This document shows, in pieces, positions 43,634 through 55,360 of a DNA stretch of 64,000 nucleotides. The DNA comes from Roridomyces roridus. Its lineage: Eukaryota > Basidiomycota > Agaricomycetes > Agaricales > Mycenaceae. The stretch spans positions 806,001-870,000 of the forward strand of contig JARKIF010000014.1 in assembly GCA_029378245.1 (NCBI GenBank). The letters run 5' to 3'. The number at the start of each line of letters is the position of its first letter. The first letter of the stretch is position 1. A program made the translations under genes and the position numbers. The notes beneath the pieces were generated by a model, which ran no database searches, had not been told where the DNA came from, and saw only the letters and a list, made by a program, of their open reading frames with translations.

Positions 43634-46600
43634 TCACAATCTGCTCTCCAACAGCAACGGCCCATTCTCCTTCCGCCACCCAAGCGTGTTCTTCCCAAAC
43701 GCCGCATCCAACGCCTCATTCACCGTCCGCACAAACACAAATTCCATCACGTTCCGAATCTCGGGCGCAACATCGTGTTCGACGTCCTTGCGGTTCGCCC
43801 AAGGGAGAATGACTTTGGTCACTTCAGCGCGGTGCGCACCCAGGACCTTCTCCTTGATACCGCCAACAGGCGTTACCCGTCCTCGTAATGTGATTTCGCC
43901 GGTCATGGCGACATGTGTTGGGACACGGGCGCCTGTCAACAGCGAAACGAACGCGCACACCATCGCGATACCCGCACTTGGACCATCCTTCTTCTGGGCC
44001 CCAGCCGGGAGATGGAGGTGGATATCAATGAGTTCCGGGACCTTCAACGGGTCCTGGGCACGCGAGTTGGTGATGTAAAGCTCATACGCGTGCGTTTTGA
44101 CCCAGCTGAGCGCAAGCTCCCCACTCTCCTTGATGACCTAAAACCAATGAAAAACAAACTTCTTTGAGAATTAGACAAGACGTACCTCTCCAAGACTGCC
44201 CGTCAACTTCAGCCTCCCCGCTCCGGGCACCGCAATCGTCTCAACAGGAAGGATCCCACCTTCACCCTGACCCATAACAACGAGACCATAGACAACGCCT
44301 CTGCGCTCCTCCCGCTCCCGCTCCTCACCATCATACCTCGCAATGCCAAGAATAGCCTCCAACTCACTCTCCTCCACAACAGCAGAGTACTCCCGGACCT
44401 CCTTGGGCGCATCACCCGCAGCAGCCTGCTGCTGCTCGTCGACACGCTCCGCCCACTCGACCGCTTTATACCTCACCACAGCGCCAATCGCCCGTTCAAG
44501 ACTCCGCACACCAGCTTCCCGCGTGTACTGTGTCGCAACGGTCATCAGCGCCGGCTCCGTGAGTTGAACGTGGTCCGCGTCCATGCCGTTTGCGGTGAGC
44601 TGTTTCGGCAGAAGGAATCGCTTGGCGATGTGCATCTTCTCGTCGTACGTGTAGCCTGTAGTTGAATGAGAATCGATCAGGTGCTTGGGAAAGATAAACA
44701 CAGACCAGACAGCTGCACGATTTCGCATCGGTCGAGTAGGGGGCCCGAGATGGTCTCGAGACTGTTCGCCGTGCAGATGAAGAGAACCTGACTCAAGTCA
44801 ATGGGGACATTGATATAATGGTCCTAGAATTCATGTCAAGGTTGGATATCCTGGAAATGAAAGCAACTTGCATTGAATGTGTGGTTCTGCTCGGGGTCCA
44901 AAACTTCGAGCAGCGCAGCGGAGGGGTCACCGTGGAAGCTACCGTGTCCAATCTTGTCGATTTCGTCCAACAGCAAGACGGGATCACATCTGCCGGCCTT
45001 GCGCATTGCCTGCACGATAAGACCCGGCCCACTGGCAACGTACGTCCGACGGTGGCCACGGATCTCTCCCTCGTCGCGCACACCACCGAGAGCAATTCGT
45101 TGGAAAGGACGATCCAGCGCCTTGGCAATAGATTGCCCGAGCGACGTTTTCCCAACCCCAGGAGGTCCAACGAACCTGAAGGATTGATGAGATGGATTAA
45201 TCACATGCAAACGGATACATACAGAAGAATGGGCCCTTTGACGCTCTTCCTCACTTGACGAGGAGCTGGAGCGGCCGGCTTTGCGTTCTCACCATCAGCA
45301 TCTTTGACTTCCTCCTTCTGCTCAACCACGACGGGTGGGGGTGCGGCGGCCGCAGCAACCGCGCGTTCACGCTCTTCGTTCAGTTCCCTCAGACGTACAA
45401 CCGCCAGGAATTCGATGAGCCGCTTCTTGATTTTCTCCAAACCAAAGTGGTCTGAATCAAGCTGGGCACGTGCAGAAGCGAGGAAGGATCGGTCGCGAAT
45501 AGGTCGAGGGGCCTCGAGAGAAGAGTTGGGCCACGGGACAGCAGTAAGCCACTCAAGCTGAGATTCGGTCAGTCACCCGTCAGAAAGAAGCACGGGATTA
45601 CGAACGTAAGAGCGGATAACGCCATTCTCGACGGATCCTTGAGGAATTCGCTTCAGTCTCCGCCATTCCCGCACGCCCATCTTTCGCTCTTCGGACCCAG
45701 GGTCCATTGCTTCAATGCGGCGCTTGAGGTCGGCCAAATCGTCCGCCTCATGCTGCTCGTCGTCGTCCAGTTCCGAAGAAGAATTCTGTATGCCACCGTT
45801 GGAACCACCAGACAGCGACTGCAGCTCCTTGTGGATGGCCGCAAGCTGTTGACGTAGGAACATTTCCTTCTGTTGCTTGTAAACCGATTCCTCGACCTAC
45901 GTATATCAGTTTTGATATGTAAGAGGCCAAATCGGCACTTACAGTGGATGCAATCTTGGTGGAAACCTCGTGAATAGAGGCCTGCTTCGCAAAGATCTCG
46001 GCAGCAAGAGTGAGACGGCCCTCAGCCTCATTCATAGCCAAGATTGAGAGTTTATCGCCGAAAGTGACGTTGACGGTGCCGACGAGGATATCAGCCATCC
46101 AGGATGCCCTGGAATCTGTAATGTCCTGCTAATTATTGAACAAAATGGTTTATAAATGCAATACAAGAGAGAAAACCAACCTCGAGCATGGCCGAGATCT
46201 TGTTGTACCCGTCGCGTCGGATCTGCTGACCGGCATCCCGAGCCAAGCGGTCGAGCAACCGTAGGGCGCTCTGCTTAAAGGTGTCGACAGACTTGCGAGA
46301 TGGGACCTTCTCAGCCGGGGCGTACTGGATGTCGCATGGGGTGAAGGGATATTCGGGGTCGGGGCGGTATGGCGTTAGTAGGCGGACACGGTTGAGACCG
46401 TGAAGTGTGAGCAGATAGCCCTGGCGGCTATTTCTTCCCGGAGGGCGTACTAGACGGAGAATGCGAGCTGCTGTACCAAACTCGGCTAGGGTAGACTTGG
46501 TGTCTGAAGCGACCGGGATAGCAGCTACGACGGGGAGAGCGTCGGACTCTTCAATGAGGGCGACGACAGACTCTCCGACGTCGTTGGAGACCTGGATTGT

Positions 46601-46719
46601 AATCCTGGATATTGTCAGAAAGACAGACACTTGTCCGTGTCGTCCGACTCTGACCTGTTCGCAGGCAGGAGGATCGTGGGGTGGGGCAGAGGAAGGACTG
46701 GTAGCTTTGAGTTTGCCAT
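43634..46719 (-). CDS. Lon protease homologue, peroxisomal type
   Basis: ATP-dependent serine protease of the peroxisomal matrix. N-terminal LON domain: [22 protein letters not shown] and [20 protein letters not shown] coiled-coil region follows ([37 protein letters not shown]). AAA+ module: [18 protein letters not shown] (Walker A), [13 protein letters not shown] (Walker B), [20 protein letters not shown] and [15 protein letters not shown]. Protease domain: [18 protein letters not shown] with the catalytic Ser in GPSAG, then [19 protein letters not shown] with the catalytic Lys. The C-terminus is ESRL, a PTS1 variant (SRL), and no mitochondrial presequence is seen, which separates it from mitochondrial Pim1. 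Intact, about eight introns. Confidence 0.92.
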
Positions 46720-47068
46720 GGATGGAGGTAAGGTGAGAGGTTTCCTGAAGGATAGAAGAGGATAGAGGTGGTGAAGTTGGTGGAGGAAGGTGGGGGAGCG
46801 GGTATACTTCCGTCTACATAAGCGTCTCCCATATGAAATTCGGTGATGCAGTGCTCATTTCTTGGCTTCCCGGTCCGCGGTCTCACTCTCTCTTCCTCAA
46901 CTGGTCCCTGCTATCTAACGTGTCTTGCATATCCACTCTCCCTATACAGCAACTTTCAAGCTCTCCTCGAGATGACGCGTTCTGTTCAGGTCAACGGCCG
47001 TAATGCACAACGTCGATCAGCTGGTAACACGATTTACATACTCGTAAGTAAAACACGGCAACTGGTAT
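46720..47068. other. Intergenic region, LON promoter and BRAP2 3' side
   Basis: About 350 bp. The LON promoter side is purine-rich on the plus strand (gatagaagaggatagagg). An open plus-strand frame that crosses into the BRAP2 gene is a shadow of that gene. Nothing else recognised. Confidence 0.5.
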
Positions 47069-48944
47069 TCACTTCTTTTTCTTCTTCTTCACATTCGGTT
47101 TCGGCATATCGACTACCCCAATCGAACCTCCTGCCGCCTCCGCTTCGACCCCACCGCCTTGCTCGATCCTGGTCTGCGCCTCCAGCGAGAACATCACATC
47201 CCGCAACTGATCCTCCAAGTCCTCGATCTTTGCAGCACTCGCATTCTTCTCCTTCTCCGACTGCTCAGCCCGCTCCTTCGCCTTGCCCAAATTCTTTAGC
47301 AAACCTTCGCTCACAGCCCGTTCTGCACTCAGCTCCTTCTCCAGCCTTCTCGCAAGCTCCATCAGCTTGTCTGCGCGACTCTCCGCCTTGGTCTTGTCCT
47401 TCATCAAAGACGCCATCCTCTCGTCTTCCTCTTGTCTCTTCTGAGCCAGTTCGTCTCTCGTGGCTGCCTTGTCCTTTTCGAATTCGGTGCCCAGCCGTTC
47501 CAGAATTCCACGGAGCTCCCCAACCTGTGCCTTCAGCTCATTCGCCTGCTCCTCATAATATTCCCGCTGAGAGTCGAGTTGCGAGGTCAAGAGATATGAA
47601 TATTCGATCCCGATCGCCTCGATCTTCTCGGCGCTGAGGGCATCCGCAGCACTTGGACCAAGACCGCCGTCTCTTGTGTTGGCACCCAAGGACGACGAGG
47701 CGCTTGGCAATTCAACCAGCTTGCCGTCCGCCTTGTTCTGGATGAGGCGATGCACGTAGCCGTCTCCGGCATAGTCCCAAACACGCTGCGTCTCCAGTTC
47801 GAGTGCATACAGGTGCGTGGTGGACTGGTAATGGGCTTGCGCGTGTGCCCGTCCGTATCGCCCACACCCAATGTTGCCACAAATCAAACAAATCCATAGA
47901 TTGGTTGTCGAGCCGCAGGAAGAGCAGGCGGATAGCGTTGGCGCGGACGGGTTGGAAAAAGGGATTGAGCGCGTGGAGGAAGCGGATGCGGGGTGAGAGG
48001 ACATTAGAGTTTGTGAATATCGACAAACGGGACATCTGCTGTCGCCCCATTTACTCAGACACATGCAGTGGAACGTGTGAGAGCAAGGCACAGTGATCAG
48101 CCCCGTAACTGCAGAGTCCATTCGCTCCAGACATACAGGACATGTCGGAATCTCGTGCAGAGCTTGGGTCGACGCCAACCGCGATAATGCTGGGTCTTCC
48201 GCATCCATAGTCACGGAAATAACACGCACGACATGGCATATTTCGGGCTAATAAGAGATGAGAGATGTTGGGCATAAAGAATGCAAGGAACAAACCTCCA
48301 TCGAATTGAACGGCTTCCCATTGTACGCCTCTGCAAACTCGGACGCGTCGACAGGATTCTTGAATTTGATGACCACAATGGAGCGGTTAGGGACCGAATC
48401 CCGAATAATCCGCAAGTGAGTCATCCCATCCGCAGCTGGCGCGACGAAAGCCAGAAAATCCGAGGGCGCCATCCATGAAGGGACCGCCAGCACTCCTAGC
48501 ATAACACCATCGAATTCCGGAGAGTCAGCCGTCACCGAAGACGGAGATTTCGTGTGTTCCTCAGCTCCTTCGCGGAATAAATGGATGATGCCCTCGGGGA
48601 GGTTCGTCGAGCCCGATTCCTTTGGTATAAAAGTGGCCGCAGCAGGCTCTGTTCCCTGTAAGTGGAAAGAATAACACCTGCGCCATACAACACTCACCGC
48701 GTCCATGCTCACGCGCCTTGCCAGCAGAAGTCGCCTGTTTATCGCTCATCCCAAAATCCACCCAGTCAATTCGTATAGGGCCTAATCTGTAGTCTTTATT
48801 TCGTGGATTGTACAACGCGTTTCGACGAGCGGTGGATTCCGGAGCTTGTGCTGGTAGTTTTGCGAATACGGAGCCCGGCGTAAATGTGGATTTATTCGGT
48901 CCTGGCTTGGGATGCACGATAATGCGGATGTGGTAGCCTCGCAT
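47069..48944 (-). CDS. ETP1: BRAP2/Etp1-like protein: RRM-like, RING-H2, ZnF-UBP, coiled coil
   Basis: Cytoplasmic ubiquitin-ligase-like protein; the mammalian homologue BRAP2/IMP binds nuclear localisation signals and modulates Ras-MAPK, and yeast Etp1 is linked to ethanol tolerance. The BRAP2 region reads GVLAVPSWMAPSDFLAFVAP and RIIRDSVPNRSIVVIKFKN. RING-H2: CPVCLERMDSAV...VPCSHTFHCMCLSKW...CPVCR. ZnF-UBP: CSSCGSTTNLWICLICGNIG...HYQSTTHLYALELETQRVWDY. A long coiled coil (YYEEQANELKAQVGELRG onward) ends in PNVKKKKKK. The first exon (MRGYHIRIIVHPKPGPNKST) and the next (GTEPAAATFIPKESG) are not in matching phase around 48655-48760, so one base is probably wrong there, or the splice model is. 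Confidence 0.88.
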
Positions 48945-49050
48945 TTCACGATGTCCGCATCGTCGGCGTTCAGTTCAAGGAACGGGTCATTGCTTCAGCT
49001 TAGGTAAGCTTTATCGATCTACAGGTTACAACATCGAGTACAAGGTGCCA

Positions 49051-51684
49051 CTATAATTTAAATCCATCCTTCTTCTTCCCGAGATCGTTCAAGTAGATAT
49101 GTGCTTTACCTAGCATCCATATTGGGAACGAAAACTTGAAGTTCGGATAAGCGATGGCACAATTTTTGTTAAAGATGCCTTCGATAGCCTCTTGTGGCCA
49201 CGAACCGTCCTGAAGAAAATAAGGTCAAGCCAAAAAATGAGAATGGAAACATACAGGCAGTTGTCGGGACATGACCAGAGCAACACCTCGCTCCAGGGGT
49301 TCCGCGTGAGGATAACCAGCGTAGATGAGAGCCATAACCGCCCAACAAGTTTGCACGACTTGTGTGTCGGCATGCTCGATCCATTTGCCGACTTCACAAC
49401 TCTTGTAGCTCTCGCCCCATCCACCATCGGCACGCTGCTTGCCGATCAAGAACTCGCAAGCTCGGCGAGCCGAGTCGCTCGTCTCGTACGTCTCACCCAC
49501 CAAGGAGAGGGACTCGAGAGCGAACTGCGTCGCATAAGTGAAGCAAATTCCCCAAGAACCAATCCATCCTCCTTCAGGTTGCTGGCACTCGTGCAGGTAT
49601 CCTATGGCTCCTTGAATCGTCCGACTGCAAGTAGTGAGAACAGTTCAAGATGAAAAGAAAATGATCACTCACGCGATATCAGCTGCACGATAATCCTTGT
49701 AATGTTGCCGTAAAATCGAAAGCGCAGTGATGACCGATGTTGTGCACTCGGGGTAGCAGTATTCGATCATAATGTTCCCAAAAACTTCCGCTGGGTTCAA
49801 GAGCTCAAGCCATCTCGGCCCTCTGATGGGCTCGTAGCTGGCAAACCCGCCGTTTGAGTTTTGCAAGGTGAGCAGCAAATCTACTGCGTCGAAAATGCGC
49901 CGGTCAGAGACGAGTTTCGGTGTAAAACTGGGCAAGTAGTTTGGTATTTTTGGGGAATAAGGCGATGAATGACCGACCTGAGATCCTTTTGCAGGTACAG
50001 GACGGCTTTCAACCCTTCTGCCGTGCAGTCGCTGACCGTGTAGCCTTGCTCTTTGGTGCTATTAAAAATGTCAGCACCTAGAAGTCGATGATTAAATAGA
50101 AGAAAAACCTAAAGCCCCACGCGCCCTTGGTTGCGTGCCGGTACGAAGTCTTGTAATGCTTCGGGTTATCCAAGATCTGGCCGTCTTCCAGCCATTCCAG
50201 CGCCTTGATCACGCTATCCCTGTTTTCCGGTAACTCTGCAAGACCCGTCTCGACAAGCGCCTGCATGATGAATGCGATGTCCCAAAGTTGACTCCCATTC
50301 GTTCCGCACATCATCATCCCCTCCCCACCCATCCACATAAAGTCATCCCGCTTCTCCTTATGCAGTCGGAAGGCTTCGCTTTCCGGACCTTCCGCATACA
50401 CCCGCGCGACGAGGTTGAACATCTTGGATACGGGGGCCAGGGTCTGATATCCCGTGTTCTCGTCTTCAAACACAATTAGTTGGTACGCGCGTGCTACAGC
50501 GGCTTTCCGAAGAGGAGGCAGGACGCAGTGTTCGTATGCGCCTAGGACCAGGTTGGCCATGTCAAAAATGGCGGAATGGGGTGCATAGAGATCCGCTTTG
50601 GAGACATGGTTTCGCTGCGCTGGCCAGTTTATGGAGTAGTAGTTCTCGGGATAGAGTTCCTAGTGGGATTTCAGATGCGGAAAACTATATAACAAACTGA
50701 CTGACCTCCCGGAGAGCCAGAATGAGGTCGTTTTCCGGCATTGTGAAGCGAACGCCGTATAAGTAACTCATAGGAGTGTACACGGTTCGCGTTTGGATCC
50801 ACCATTTATGCGGGTGGAAGGGAACCCAGTCCGGTAGAAGCCTAGGGAGCGTTGACTATCGAGTATCTATTTTCGTGCGACGAACCATACCAGAGCTCCG
50901 GAGGTACTGGGTTATTGCCTGGGCATGGATTCAGAAACTGAAAAGAAGGGGGGAAAGGCCACAAACCCTCCCAATCATATACGTTCAACAGGGAAAGCCA
51001 GAATTTGCCCCAAGCAGGTATTCCAGTGGCTCCACCTAATTTATGAAGAGTCGCTCTGGCCTTGGTACAAACCGGGTGGTCTGCATCCATGCCTAGGAGC
51101 CGCAGAGCGGCATAATTCAAGCCTGTGCCGAATACTGTGGAATGTCCTTCCACATGGCTGCAACGAATTGGTGGGACAAGTGAACCAGAAACAGAGATAC
51201 GCACATTCCCCATCCACCGTCCTCTGGATTGGCGCGATTCATAAGATATCGAATCATTTCTTGTCTCTCCTCGAGCTTGAAATCCATGCCCGAGACATAC
51301 GAGCCAATTACGAGACCCGGCAATAGAAACATGGGCCCCCCGTATTCGCCAGACCAGTGTCCGTCGTGAGATTGGAGCGTCTTGTAGAACGTGTAGCCGT
51401 TTCGTGCAGCGGTAAGCGGGTCCTTGGCAGGAGCAAGCGCCTCATGATTCTGGAGGTCATGAAGAAAAACGCGTGAATTTAAGAGAGAGTACACGAACCA
51501 GAGCCATCCCAAGCCAGAACTTGTCTTCTGAGGTCTGCGGCCATTTCGCGCATTCCTCGTCTGTTTTGAGGTACTTCCAAGTATGGCGTCCGCCTTCGCT
51601 AACGAGCAGTCTCCAGCGCGTGTAATCTGTGAATGGCTTGCTTGCGGACGCGGGGATAGCGAGACGAGAGTAGGCTGCGTCCAT
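49051..51684 (-). CDS. ERG7: Lanosterol synthase (oxidosqualene cyclase), copy B
   Basis: Second complete oxidosqualene cyclase in the window, in inverted orientation to copy A. It starts [18 protein letters not shown], has the same nine intron positions (the first introns are still similar in sequence) and keeps the catalytic DCTAE (50016-50030), [36 protein letters not shown] and the QW repeats. Substitutions against copy A are few and mostly conservative ([38 protein letters not shown]). The C-terminus differs: [13 protein letters not shown]. Flanks outside the coding region do not look alike. Both copies appear functional, so dosage, different regulation or a new triterpene product are all possible. 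Confidence 0.95.
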
Positions 51685-52159
51685 TTAAGAGCAGAGAGAG
51701 AGTATGTTGAATCAGGACATATAAATCATCGTACGACGCCGAGCTCGCTAAACTCGGGGATTGCTGCCCATGCTCAACTGGTTTGCCGAAAAAAACACGT
51801 TTCAGAGCAAAGATGAGTGGAGCAATAGCTCGCAGTTGGACGCGGCCTTCGAAGTGAACCGGGTTGGCCTGACACATGGTTGTATATTGTTTGTCCCGGC
51901 GTGCTTCCTCTCTCCTCCGAGTCGTTCCAACGCAATCGACGCGTCCGACGCGTCGACTTGTACCTCGACTCTTGGAAACCGGGCCACCCTCTTCATAAAC
52001 CCACAAGGTGGCAAAGCTACTCTCCGATGGTCTGAATCATTCTCATTTTCTCAGTCTGCATAGTACTAGGCTCGACGCTACTATCTAGTAACGCTGCGCG
52101 GATCTCAAGACATTCGTTCAGATCTAGATAACGACGGCGTACTAGAGTCTGCACAGAAA
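51685..52159. promoter_or_regulatory. Divergent intergenic region, ERG7 copy B / F-box 3
   Basis: About 475 bp between divergent start codons. A ga-rich run (gagcagagagagagta) precedes the ERG7 start. Short frames here have no family signal. No defined operator or TATA element could be assigned. Confidence 0.5.
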
Positions 52160-53605
52160 ATGTCGATCGCTGGCACACAAGACTACCAAAAGCAATCCAG
52201 CATCGTCCGACGCGCGGATGGGTCTCTCTCGTTCGCGAACGTGACTCGTCTAGCCCTGGTCCTTCCACCTGAGCTGACTTCAGCCATATTCGCATTCTGC
52301 CTTCCAGAGTCCGAGTTCGTCGAACCGGACCCCTCCGCGGCGCCTCTTTTGCTCTTGCGAGTATGTCGTCGGTGGAGGGACATTGCGCTCAGCACGCCCG
52401 CCCTCTGGGCCTCTCTACACATAAACCTCGAGTGGTTTTATGGCTGCAAAGCCGTGGATGTCCTCTTTTGCGACTGGATTTCGAGATCTGGACGCATGCC
52501 ACTCTCAATCAAGATTTTCGATGATTACGGCGTGGCTGAGGGAACTTCCTTGGATGAATCCCAGCTAGAGCGTGTACTCCGCATGCTTGGCCGACATTCA
52601 GCCCAATGGCAGAATATTCGGTTCTCCGTCTATGCCGAGCACCTGCTTTGTCTATTCCCAGTGGATGGCAAATTCCCTCGCTTGCGTAACTTCAGCGTGG
52701 AAAGTACAGGTGACACATATGTAGGCTGGAAACCATTACCGGGGTATCCCCCGCGCATACTCCGGGACGCTCACACTCTTCGCGAAATAAACCTCGCCGT
52801 GGTACCGTGGCCAGACTTGCAGTTTCCGTGGCAATCACTCGAGGTCTATACCGCAGACAACATGAGCATGTTTGACTGCCTCAATGTCCTGCGCGATGGA
52901 ATCAGCATCATGCGCTGCAGTTTCTCTCTCATGCCCCGACTCCCTCAAAAGATAACACCCCTTCCGCCCATTACCAGTCTCAGGGACTTGACCCTAATCG
53001 AGGCCATGTGCGACTCCGCGGCGCGACATTGCCTGATGCCCATACTGGAGAACTTGACCCTCCCTTCTCTGAAGCATCTTGCTCTCAAATTCCAAAGCCC
53101 GTCAAGCGACCTTCGACTTATCGAAACCGCACCATTCGTATCTTTTGTCACCCGTTCATCGCTCCAGTTGGAGTCGTTGACTGTGTGCCTCATGCCCGCT
53201 TCGGACCGAGACTTTTTACGGTGCCTCGAGTCTGTACCTTCCCTCATCAACCTTCAACTCCAGCTTGACGATCACACGAGCGCATTTCTCAATAGGCTCA
53301 CTTCCGATAGCCGATTCCTACCTGGACTTAAAACCTTACACGTCGCTAACTTCTCGACCTCGGAATTTAATGCACCCTACAGCGAGGAGATGTTAGCTAT
53401 GATGTCTTCGAGGTGGAATCCTCCTGAAGGGTCGTCCAAGCTGGAGGTCTTCCGGTTTACACATGGGGGAACCCAGGTGCTCACGACGGCGTTGGAAAGC
53501 CACTCGACTTATTCATCGTTGCAGGCGGAGGGGATGGAATTGGTATTCGAAGGGTTCGACTCGTGGGTTTCCCGCCCCGAATCTTGGTGGATGGACGACG
53601 ATTAA
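52160..53605 (+). CDS. F-box protein 3
   Basis: Single-exon, 481 residues, intact. It starts MSIAGTQDYQKQSSIVRRAD. The F-box-like domain at about residues 30-80 reads LPPELTSAIFAFCLPESEF...APLLLLRVCRRWRDIALSTPALWASL. A family-specific block FCDWISRSGRMPLSIKI follows, then leucine-rich segments with a beta-strand/helix rhythm (TLPSLKHLALKFQSP; LESLTVCLMPASDRDFLRC; LPGLKTLHVANFS). It ends ESWWMDDD. It probably recruits substrates to an SCF ubiquitin ligase through Skp1, but the target is unknown. It is the first of four same-strand family members over 8.5 kb. Confidence 0.85.
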   Translation: MSIAGTQDYQKQSSIVRRADGSLSFANVTRLALVLPPELTSAIFAFCLPESEFVEPDPSAAPLLLLRVCRRWRDIALSTPALWASLHINLEWFYGCKAVDVLFCDWISRSGRMPLSIKIFDDYGVAEGTSLDESQLERVLRMLGRHSAQWQNIRFSVYAEHLLCLFPVDGKFPRLRNFSVESTGDTYVGWKPLPGYPPRILRDAHTLREINLAVVPWPDLQFPWQSLEVYTADNMSMFDCLNVLRDGISIMRCSFSLMPRLPQKITPLPPITSLRDLTLIEAMCDSAARHCLMPILENLTLPSLKHLALKFQSPSSDLRLIETAPFVSFVTRSSLQLESLTVCLMPASDRDFLRCLESVPSLINLQLQLDDHTSAFLNRLTSDSRFLPGLKTLHVANFSTSEFNAPYSEEMLAMMSSRWNPPEGSSKLEVFRFTHGGTQVLTTALESHSTYSSLQAEGMELVFEGFDSWVSRPESWWMDDD

Positions 53606-53835
53606 AAACATTTCGTAGAGCTGGAAAATGGATTGTCTGATTCATTCTGTGCAAGTAGACTGAGAGCGAGGCTTGCCCACAGTATGTAGCCCACAGCCCA
53701 CTGTTCGAGTTTGCTGAATCAGTGAGGCTGGTGATCGGCGATCACTGCAGAGTTATCCAAAGCCGTCGCTGTCAGTCTATAAACTGAGAACCAGTCGCTC
53801 GCCTTCTCAACGCCTCCTCAGCCCGAGCTCAGTGT

Positions 53836-55317
53836 ATGTCCATATCCAGCTGGAAAGATTACCAGAAGCAACATAGCCTGATTCGCAGCGAGGACGGAAA
53901 ACTCAGATACGCGGATGTCACTCGTCTGGTTCTCGTCCTTCCCCCCGAACTAGTCTCGACAGTATTCACGTTCTGCCTCCCAGATGACGAGTTCATATAT
54001 CCCGATCCCTGCGCGGCACCCCTTGTCCTCCTGCAGATATGCACTCGCTGGAGATGGATCGCCATCACTACACCCGCCCTTTGGACATCGCTGTACATCG
54101 ACTTTGATTGCTTTCACAATGGCAGGGACGACGTGGACGTCCTCCTTTGTGACTGGATATCAAGGTCGGGAAGCTTGCCACTCTCCATCAAGATTGCGGA
54201 TGATTTCGCGATCTTTCAACATCGTTTAAACAAGCGCCAGATGAAGGCAGTTTTTGGGATGGTCGGGAAGCATTCAGCTCGATGGCAGGACATGTGTTTT
54301 GTCCTCTATCCTGAACACTCGGCTTTCCTATTCCCAGTTTCGGGAGATTTTCCCGTACTGCGCAAATTGATCGTGGAATGCCAGCCCGATGCAGCACCTG
54401 GCTCTGTGTATCCTTCGCGCGCTCTCGATGGGGCCTACATGCTTCGCGAACTACGGTTTCACACGTTGCGGTGGCCAGATCTGGCGATGCCGTGGAATTC
54501 GGTTGAGCTTTACTGCTCGGATGACATTGGTGTTTCCGCAAGCCTTGATGTCCTCCGCAACGGAATCAACCTCATCAAGTGCAGTCTCTCCCTCGTGCAT
54601 GAACCTCCTCGATCGTCTGCATCCCTTCCTCCTAGGGCCAGTCTTCAGGAGTTGACCCTAGTCGAATGTGCCAACGACCCTACGGAGTCACTTCTTTCCA
54701 TGAACCTCCTGCGAAATCTTACGCTGCCCTCCTTGAAGCATCTCACCCTCAAATTTCACGACGCATCGGGTCGCCCTTCCGTTGATGTCAGGGAATTTGT
54801 ATCTTTCGTCACCCGTTCCTCCATCCAACTCGAGTCTTTGACTCTGTGCCTCGTCCCCGGCCCAGTCCAGACCGTTATCCTTTGCCTTCGGTGCCTGCCA
54901 TCTCTCGTCACCCTGCGGCTGCAACCCCACCGTTCCATGACCCTTTTTCTTGCGGAACTGGCCAAGACTTCGGACGTCGGTGGCGTCCAGTTTCTCCCTA
55001 GGCTCGAATCCCTTCACCTCGTGAAACCGGCGCGCCGGCGGTGGAATGACCATGTCGCCTCGGAAATCATGCTCCGAATGCTCTCCTCGAGGTGGGACTC
55101 GCGACTTGGAGGGTCCAGGACACATTTACGAACAGTACACTTCAACCATGCCGGTGCCGATGTGACGGATACTTTCACGGCACTGGTGACATCCCATCCG
55201 ACGTTTGAGCGTCTGCAGGAAGCGGGGATGACACTGGTCTTTGGCAAATCTCCATGTCAGTACCTGTGTGAGACCAAGTGGTGGGTCGAAGGGAAAAAAG
55301 GAGGAGTAGTCGAATAA
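53836..55317 (+). CDS. F-box protein 4
   Basis: Single-exon, 493 residues, intact. It starts MSISSWKDYQKQHSLIRSED. The F-box region is LPPELVSTVFTFCLPDDEF...APLVLLQICTRWRWIAITTPALWTSL, followed by LCDWISRSGSLPLSIKIAD, FPVLRKLIVECQPDAAPG, TLPSLKHLTLKFHDASGR and LESLTLCLVPGPVQTVILCL. It ends CETKWWVEGKKGGVVE. The last codons are part of a 27-bp sequence repeated 67 bp downstream (55267-55293 and 55334-55360), so the original 3' end may have been altered by a small tandem duplication. Confidence 0.85.
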   Translation: MSISSWKDYQKQHSLIRSEDGKLRYADVTRLVLVLPPELVSTVFTFCLPDDEFIYPDPCAAPLVLLQICTRWRWIAITTPALWTSLYIDFDCFHNGRDDVDVLLCDWISRSGSLPLSIKIADDFAIFQHRLNKRQMKAVFGMVGKHSARWQDMCFVLYPEHSAFLFPVSGDFPVLRKLIVECQPDAAPGSVYPSRALDGAYMLRELRFHTLRWPDLAMPWNSVELYCSDDIGVSASLDVLRNGINLIKCSLSLVHEPPRSSASLPPRASLQELTLVECANDPTESLLSMNLLRNLTLPSLKHLTLKFHDASGRPSVDVREFVSFVTRSSIQLESLTLCLVPGPVQTVILCLRCLPSLVTLRLQPHRSMTLFLAELAKTSDVGGVQFLPRLESLHLVKPARRRWNDHVASEIMLRMLSSRWDSRLGGSRTHLRTVHFNHAGADVTDTFTALVTSHPTFERLQEAGMTLVFGKSPCQYLCETKWWVEGKKGGVVE

Positions 55318-55360
55318 TATCTTGCTGGACTTTTGTGAGACCAAGTGGTGGGTCGAAGGG
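55267..55360. repeat. 27-bp perfect direct repeat at the 3' end of F-box 4
   Basis: Copies at 55267-55293 (coding, CETKWWVEG) and 55334-55360 (3' flank), offset 67 bp. The downstream copy ends with gtgaagtag, which would give a family-like short C-terminus, so it may be the remnant of the older gene end. Confidence 0.8.

Noticed and set aside
46843..47637. 264-residue plus-strand ORF rich in Ser/Pro/Arg
   Set aside because: It overlaps the coiled-coil coding region of BRAP2/ETP1 on the opposite strand and has no domain.
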